A stretch of 64,000 nucleotides of DNA from Oenanthe sinensis (taxonomy: Eukaryota > Streptophyta > Magnoliopsida > Apiales > Apiaceae). This document shows, piece after piece, positions 57,795-64,000 of the stretch (position 1 is its first letter; every line of letters begins with the position of its first letter). A program made the position numbers and the translations under genes. The notes beneath the pieces were generated by a model that saw only the letters and a program-made list of their open reading frames with translations, was not told the DNA's origin and made no database searches. The DNA is taken from contig CM053802.1 of the NCBI GenBank assembly GCA_028671895.1, positions 35,626,201-35,690,200 on the forward strand, given 5' to 3'.

Positions 57795-58917
57795 TGTTGG
57801 TGTAGGTGCCCTAGAGGCAATACAATGTTTATTTTGATAAACCTTTATGTCAATTGATTATTCAATAAACATATTTATTATGACTTTAATTACTGCGATA
57901 TATTTGTTAGCATAATAAATGTCCTTAGAATCATGATACACATTGTATAGTTTAGTACATGACTTGAACTTGAGATTATATAATATATCATATTCTTAAA
58001 TGTCCCTAGTCGAGTATTATTATTATAGGACAATAATAATACATAAATAGACTAGTATGTTGTTTGACAGATACATCATTGCTACCCAATTAAATAATAA
58101 TTAAATCGTGATTCGATAAAACCTTTCGTGATTAATGTTTCCGTGTAATATAATCCCTTTAACCATATATATTATACATTAAACTCGAGGCATGTATTTA
58201 GTCATCCTCTTCAACATTTAATCCGGGTTTACTTGATCCATGAGTAGACTATGAAAAACAAATCATTATTTGAGCATGGCCATGCATTTTATAGTCTCAC
58301 TCAATCAAGAGGCCAATAATATCTCTCCTAATTATATGAGGGTTAAATCCTTTATCTATCATTCATATTTCTCATACGACTCATGATATACCCGATGTCC
58401 ACTTTTAACATCACCCGGTCAAAAGTGACTTTTAATGTAGTCAAAGTATATTAATCCTCATACAGAAATATAATAATCTCAAGTCGAAGGATCATTACAC
58501 CATTATCACTGTGAGTCTTTCTTATGACTTTATTAAACATGAAGAATCTCACTATGGGTCTGTCCAGTACCATGTACTCCTGCATGTACCTATGTGTTGA
58601 TTTTAGTATCCCCATACTTATAACCAATGAGATGTGGTTATCTGTCAAACAACATACTAGTCTATTTATGTATTATTATTGTCCTATAATAATAATACTC
58701 GACTAGGGACATTTAAGAATATGATCTATTATATAATCTCAAGTTCAAGTCATGTACTAAACTATACAATGTGTATCATGATTCTAAGGACATTTATTAT
58801 GCTAACAAATATATCGCAGTATTTAAAGTCATAATAAATACGTTTATTGAATAATCAAATAACATAAAGGTCTATTAAAAGAAACATTGTATTGCCTCTA
58901 GGGCACCTACACTAACA
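57795..58917. repeat. Angela LTR pieces in inverted orientation (fold-back)
   Basis: 57795-58069 is the first about 275 bases of an Angela LTR on the + strand (TGTTGGTGTAGGTGCCCTAG to TTTGACAG). 58070-58917 is a longer LTR piece on the minus strand that ends CTAGGGCACCTACACTAACA. The arms 57795-58069 and 58644-58917 are nearly perfect inverted copies around a loop of about 570 bases. No matching 5-bp flanks are present (TATTG left, GATAG right), so this is not a single simple insertion. Confidence 0.85.
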
Positions 58918-58932
58918 GATAGAAACACTTTT

Positions 58933-59958
58933 ATGGAAATGGTGCGGGAAGTAGCAGCTCAACAAAGAAGGAACACTGGTGATCAGAATCCTGGTGGCAA
59001 TAATAGGCAAAATCAGGAATGTCAAACTATGTTTGATCATTTTATGAAACAGAGGCCTGACTCTTTTAAGGAGGCCAAGACCCCTACGGATGCTGAGGCA
59101 TGGATTGACCACATGGAGAAAATTTTCAGGGTACTTAATTGTTCAGAAGTGGAGAAAGCACGGTTTACTACTTACCGACTTGAGGGAGATGCAAGCATTT
59201 GGTGGAAGTCAGTTATGGGTTCTCATGCAGTTGGATATGAGGACACTCTCACATAGAATGTTTTTAAAGCACAGTTTGATCAAAGGTATTTTTCTGCTAG
59301 TATTCGCGAGGAATATGCTAGGGAGTATCAAGGGATAACTCAGAAGGAGGATGAGTCTGTGGCAGATTTTCAAGTTCGATTTCAAAGGTTGGCTGGATAT
59401 GCACGGTCTATTGTTGGGACCGAAGAAGATAAAATTATGAAATTTAAGTGGGCTCTGAAGAATTCAATTCTTAACCCCATCATCTCAAATAGGTATACGT
59501 CTATGGATAGTTTGGTGGATAGCGCTCGAGATCAGGAACTACACCAGATCGATCATGCCAAACAGCTTGAGGTGTAGAATCAAAAGAGGAAGAGAGATGA
59601 TAACTCTAGTAATGAAAAATATAGTTCTCAGAAAAATGATGGATCATCGGATGAATATAAGTCAAATGACCGTAGGTACAACACTCACTTTCAACAAAGG
59701 AATGGAAATCAAGGTAATGAAAAGAATGGGTCGACTAATGAGAACAAGAATGGAGGAAAATCTCGTTGTTAGCATTGTGGAAAAATACACAGCAGAGACA
59801 CTTGTCATTGGACTACTGGCACATGTTTTAGGTGTGGAGAACAAGGTCACAGAATTCGTAATTGTACATCCAATAATCGCAAGGACAGTGAAAATCAGAA
59901 TGGTAACAATAAGCAGACTAGAAGCAGTATAAATGCAGAGGGTGCTACGAAAAATTAA
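58933..59958 (+). pseudogene. gag of a Tekay/Del-type Ty3/gypsy element, with three TAG stops
   Basis: One frame of 341 codons from MEMVREVAAQQRRN to the final TAA at 59956-59958. It contains the retrotransposon-gag core (AWIDHMEKIFRVLNCSEVEK, RLEGDASIWW, FQRLAGYARSIVG). Zinc-knuckle segments are HCGKIHSRDTC and CFRCGEQGHRIRNC. In-frame TAGs lie at about 59254, 59575 and 59770; the first replaces an expected Trp, the others probably Gln or Lys/Tyr. The frame is otherwise intact. Its upstream part is cut off by the inverted Angela piece. Confidence 0.88.
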
Positions 59959-60240
59959 GGTACTATTTTTTTTAAACAATTTTAATTATTAATAATACAT
60001 TATACTTGGTTGATTCTAGCACAATAAATTCTATAATATTTTGTATTGACATTTAAGTATTTACATATTCGATTATACATGAAATTTTGCTAGTGCCTTT
60101 ACATGATAATAGCTAAGCATATTCAACCTCAATAGTTTACTACTTGCTAAGTTTCATTTCGGAGGGTCCTGTTTTTACTAGATACCGGTGAATTGCAGTT
60201 TTTGAATTTCGAGGACAAAATTCATATAAGGAGGGAAGAA
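59959..60240 (+). other. Pol deletion scar and 3' end of the Tekay/Del-type element
   Basis: All of protease, RT, RNase H and integrase are absent. From about 60140 the sequence is that of the element's 3' end, with CGAGGACAAAATTCATATAA, a common text before the purine tract of Del-type elements. The tract itself is ATAAGGAGGGAAGAA, ending at the LTR start. Confidence 0.75.
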
Positions 60241-60585
60241 TGTAATACCCTATATATTATTTATTTATTTAAATTTAAAATTTAAAATTTAAAATTTTTA
60301 ATTTTTGTAAAATATATGATATCTATTTTGAAGATAGGGATAAGGATAATTAATAGGAACTAGAAATAGTTATCAATGTTTTAGTAGTTGATTTGGATAA
60401 AATATTTACTATATTTTAGGACTTCTTTTAACAAGTTACGTTAATAGATATAGTCTTGGTATCATAGAAAAAACGTTGAAAGAGCAAGCAAAGGTCTTCG
60501 GTCTGTAGCGCAACAAATAGAGCACCGCAAAGCAAATCGAGCTATTCCTTTATAAACATTGAAAATATAGTGGGATCTAGGTATT

Positions 60586-60590
60586 AATTA
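60586..60590. repeat. Target-site duplication, left copy (AATTA)
   Basis: Identical to 62147-62151; it flanks the Angela solo LTR. Confidence 0.9.
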
Positions 60591-62146
60591 TGTTGGGTTC
60601 CGAAGCATAAAACGCAGCGGATAAACGTAAATATAACGAAAATTTTCGGAACCCAAACGCAGGATCATGTATAAGAATTGACGGATTATGGTGATAAACG
60701 AATCATACCTATTAAGATCTTGAATGTAACGAACTCAACGGAGATCCTTGCTATCACGATTTGTGTCTTCCTCTCGAAAGCACATCTATGGTATCCACAC
60801 GATCACCTTCAAGAGCGTCTCACGATCTTGATTACGGGATGGATGTACTAGCCTCCTTTGATGATTTCGAATGACTGTCTTTGCTGCCTCACTTGCTCTG
60901 CCTCTAGGGTTTTATCATATAAAAACGTGTGGCTCTTTTAACCTATCATTATCTATTTATAATGACTGGTTAAACGGGCCTAAGCAGTAAAACCTAACCC
61001 ATGTAGGTATAAGATTAAATAATAAAACATGTTTCTATTATTTAATTAATAATTAAGTCATACTTAATTATTATGGGCAGAAATCCTCTTCAACTTCGAA
61101 TTTATATTATTTCAATTAATTAAGTCTCACTTAATTAATATAATAAAATTCAAACAATCATCAATTAATTTAAATCTATAATTTAAAATAATTATTCCTC
61201 TAGATGCTCTATGTGTGTGATCCTATAGGCTATTATTTAATTAGCAATAATTTTATTCTCCAGTAAAATTATAAACAATGAGCGGTATCTAGTAATACAT
61301 CATTGCTACCCAATTAAACAATAATTAAATCGTGATTTGATAAAAAAACCTTTCATGATTAATGTTTCCGTGTAATATAATCCCTTTAACCAAATATATT
61401 ATAGATTAAACTCGAGGCATGTGTTTAGTCATCCTCTTCAACATTTAATCCGGGTTTACTTGATCCATGAGTAGACTATGAAAAACAAATCATTATTTGA
61501 GCACGGCCATGCATTTTATAGTCTCACTCAATCAAGAGGCCAATAATATCTCTCCTAATTATAGGAGGGTTAAATCCTTTATCTATCATTCATATTTCTC
61601 ATACGACTCATGATATACCCGATGTCCACTTTTATCATCACCCGGTCAAAGGTAACTTTTAATGTAGTCAGAGTATATTAATCCTCGTATAAAAATATAA
61701 TGATCTCAAGTCAGAGGATCATTACACCATTATCACTGTGAGTCTTTCTTATGACTTTATTAAACATGAAGAATCTCACTGTGGGTCTGTCAAGTACCAT
61801 GTACTCCTACATGTACCTATGCATTGACTTTAGTATCCCCATACTTATAACCAATGAGATATGGTTATCTGTCAAACAACATACTAGTCTATTTATGTAT
61901 TATTATTGTCCTATAATAATAATACTCGACCAGGGACATTTAAGAATATGATATATTATATAATCTCAAATTCAAGTCATGTACTTAAACTATATAACGT
62001 GTATCATGATTCTAAGGACATTTATTATACTAACAAATATATCGCAGTAATTAAAGTCATAATAAATACGTTTATTGAATAATCATACGACATAAAGGTT
62101 TATTTAAAAGAAATATTGTATTGCCTCCAGGGCACCTACACTAACA
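60591..62146 (-). mobile_element. Angela solo LTR, 1556 bp
   Basis: On the minus strand it runs from TGTTAGTGTAGGTGCCCTGG (62146) to CGGAACCCAACA (60591). The perfect 5-bp duplication AATTA flanks it. It is colinear with LTR 1 and 2 of the array and gives the best estimate of full LTR length for this family. No internal region is present. Confidence 0.93.
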
Positions 62147-62151
62147 AATTA
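62147..62151. repeat. Target-site duplication, right copy (AATTA)
   Basis: Identical to 60586-60590. Confidence 0.9.
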
Positions 62152-63459
62152 TTCAATTGAATCTATGCATATGTGTAGCAAGTTCTTTTATTACTCATAA
62201 GATTTAATAATTATATGAGTAATATATTACTACGTATGTGCCATTATTGCTTGTATGTATGTATGCATTTAAATCTAGTTTTCAGGATTTTTAAAGGTTA
62301 AATTATTTAATAACATATGATAGTTATTGCAATTGATTTGTTATTACGATAGACATGCTCGACAAGTATGAGTTTTGTTGTTACAAAACTTAATTAAATA
62401 TTTCATATTCGTTGATATATATTAATATATATATTAATGACTTGATCATAATGTTATACTACTAGTTACGAGTTTTCAAAAGCACAATTTTAAAGCAATT
62501 TAAAAGTTTATATTTGATTTATTATGTTAATTCTTGCCATTATAATATTTTAAATTATTTTATTAGTCAATAGCATTTTAAATTATTAGTAGTAGTTAGA
62601 TTTGTATGCATGTCTTGAGAGTCAGCCTGATGTGTATGTGTTATGTGTATACATGGTGCTCAGAAGCTTAAGCCCATTTGATTACAGTGAACTTTATTAA
62701 AATAAAAAGATATTTTTAAAAAGATATTTGGTTGGTTTTTTTATGATTCATTTTGTAATTATTTTAATTACTTGTGCATATTATTCAAATACATGTTCTT
62801 CATTGATAATTGAATGTTTATTTAAATCGAATATTAAAATTATTGTGAATAACGAGTATTTTAATAAAGTGGATATTAAAATTATTGCGAATATTTGTAC
62901 TGTTTGCAATTATATAAGTTTATTCAATTATAGTTCCACGTCATGATTTTTGCCTAATATTGAATTTTAGCAGGAGACCGCAGAGTCTAGTTTTTTTGTT
63001 TACATTATGATGTTACTACTGCTCAGGTGTACTTGCTAAATTTAAATCGATAATTGATGATAATAGAAATAGTTATTAGTTATATACAAAATTATGCGTT
63101 AATTTATAGTTATTAAATGTGTACTAATTTGTAATTATTAAATTGACCCATAGATTTGAATAAGTAGATTGTCTTAATATTTCTGGATTTGTGCTATCTA
63201 CTTGAGGTATGAATTTCTTGTTCCCTTCTTGATATTTAAAATTGATGATTATTCGCTAATACGAAACTTTAATCTCTTTTCTCAATTTTAAATTATAATT
63301 GTAAGTACGGATTTCTAATTTCGTTCTCTCCATTTAAATATTAAATACTCCTTATATATTTTGTTGAGGCTTTTCTAAAATTGTGACCCCATTGTACTCT
63401 ATGTATACTTTTAGTATACATTCTTATATTTGTTTCGTATATAATATTGAAAGGCAGAG

Positions 63460-64000
63460 TGTCTAAACTTGTAACACTATAACTTATGTAACTCAACTAA
63501 AAGAAAAGATACTTAACCAGAAGACAATCAAGAACTTGAAGCCACAAAGAAATCAATGCTAAATGAAGACAGTGTAATTGATACAATTCAACATGTTAAC
63601 TATGATCAAATAAAGAAGAAATCATTGAAAGAAGTTCAAGTCAGAGTTGTTCATGCCTCAGTGATTTGTAACCTAAAGATTCAAGATCATAGCAATCAGT
63701 ATCAATAAGACTAATTGATTTCAAGTGAACAAGAAGGAAAGCAATATTTGGAAAGCCACATTACTAATCGAATATGGTAATCTATTCAAGAAGCAGAAAC
63801 ACTATCAAGACTAGTCACTTATGAATCAGACCATTGCATCAAGTGTCAGGACATTGATAGCATGTTTATGTCAGTAATAGAGATCCAGGTTCAAGAGCTT
63901 GTTGAAGAATATGGAAGACATAAAGAAATCACAAGTTCAAGATGTTGCATTGAAGTTTCAAGTTGAAGCCCAGAATTTCTCTAAGTGCAAAATGTTCTAG
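63460..64000 (+). mobile_element. Start of another SIRE-like LTR, cut by the window end
   Basis: It begins at about TGTCTAAACTTGTAACAC. Segments match the LTR at 8522: GTTCATGCCTCAGTGA is identical in both (about 8712 and 63649), and AGTCACTT.TGAA.CAGACCA (8919 and 63817) has few differences. Order and orientation are the same. Confidence 0.75.

Larger units (their letters stand above)
60241..63459 (+). mobile_element. LTR of the Tekay/Del-type element, interrupted
   Basis: It starts TGTAATACCCTATATA at 60241. The Angela solo LTR (60591-62146) splits it. The right part (62152-63459) is AT-rich without genes; a 72-codon hydrophobic stretch at 62728-62946 is not considered a gene. The right edge is set only by the start of another LTR-like sequence at 63460, so it may not be the true LTR end. 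Confidence 0.65.

Noticed and set aside
62728..62946. 72-codon hydrophobic open frame
   Set aside because: AT-rich LTR sequence readily gives such frames; there is no start context, homology or gene neighbourhood.

Overview
This window comes from a plant nuclear genome, almost certainly a eudicot with a large, repeat-rich genome. It is AT-rich and contains only two recognisable host loci: a GASA/snakin-type peptide gene with one intron, and an intron-less dyskerin (CBF5/NAP57) gene. Nearly everything else is plant-type Ty1/copia and Ty3/gypsy LTR retrotransposon in nested layers. I cannot fix the species from sequence alone.

Layout. 1-10340: the 3' two-thirds of an old SIRE/Maximus-like copia element, with decayed gag/PR/IN/RT/RNase H, a long post-pol region and an LTR holding a GAATTCGACACCTAG minisatellite. 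10345-11760: a second decayed copia gag-PR-IN fragment. 11765-12565: an LTR-like block with another minisatellite. 12566-17000: host DNA carrying the GASA gene (14276-14646, +). 17109-24461 (-): the dyskerin gene, split by a 5.6-kb Reina-like chromovirus (18360-23988, +) with 309/307-bp LTRs and a 5-bp target duplication; it also has a premature stop at codon 22. 24534-24935: a small inverted-repeat element just upstream of the dyskerin start.

25459-41222 (-): an old Tat/Retand-lineage gypsy element with gag, PR, RT, two RNase H-like regions and IN, plus an antisense gene on the + strand (TATA box, ATG 28027, two introns) and a 69-bp repeat array in its 3' untranslated region. A 4.6-kb Tekay/Del-type solo LTR (31757-36377) sits inside its RNase H-IN region with a perfect 5-bp duplication. 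41223-45370: unassigned DNA, two LTR-like blocks with different minisatellites and a copia fragment. 45371-55321 (+): an Angela-lineage copia array with three LTRs, two leaders and one truncated gag-PR-IN; a 902-bp hAT-like element lies in LTR 1. 55322-57794 (-): the 3' end of a SIRE-like element. 57795-58917: two Angela LTR pieces in inverted orientation. 58933-63459 (+): a Tekay/Del-type gypsy remnant (gag, no pol, LTR), its LTR split by an Angela solo LTR (60591-62146). 63460-64000: the start of another SIRE-like LTR.

Biology. The two host genes are functionally unrelated. Dyskerin would be the pseudouridine synthase of H/ACA snoRNPs, and this copy looks inactivated recently. The mobile elements form a readable order: Retand first, then the Tekay solo LTR inside it; Tekay remnant first, then the Angela solo LTR inside it; Angela LTR 1 first, then the hAT-like element. 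I found no CRISPR array, rRNA, tRNA or prokaryotic-type operon. The nearest thing to an unusual system is the antisense, intron-containing gene inside the Tat-type element, whose class is known for this lineage.
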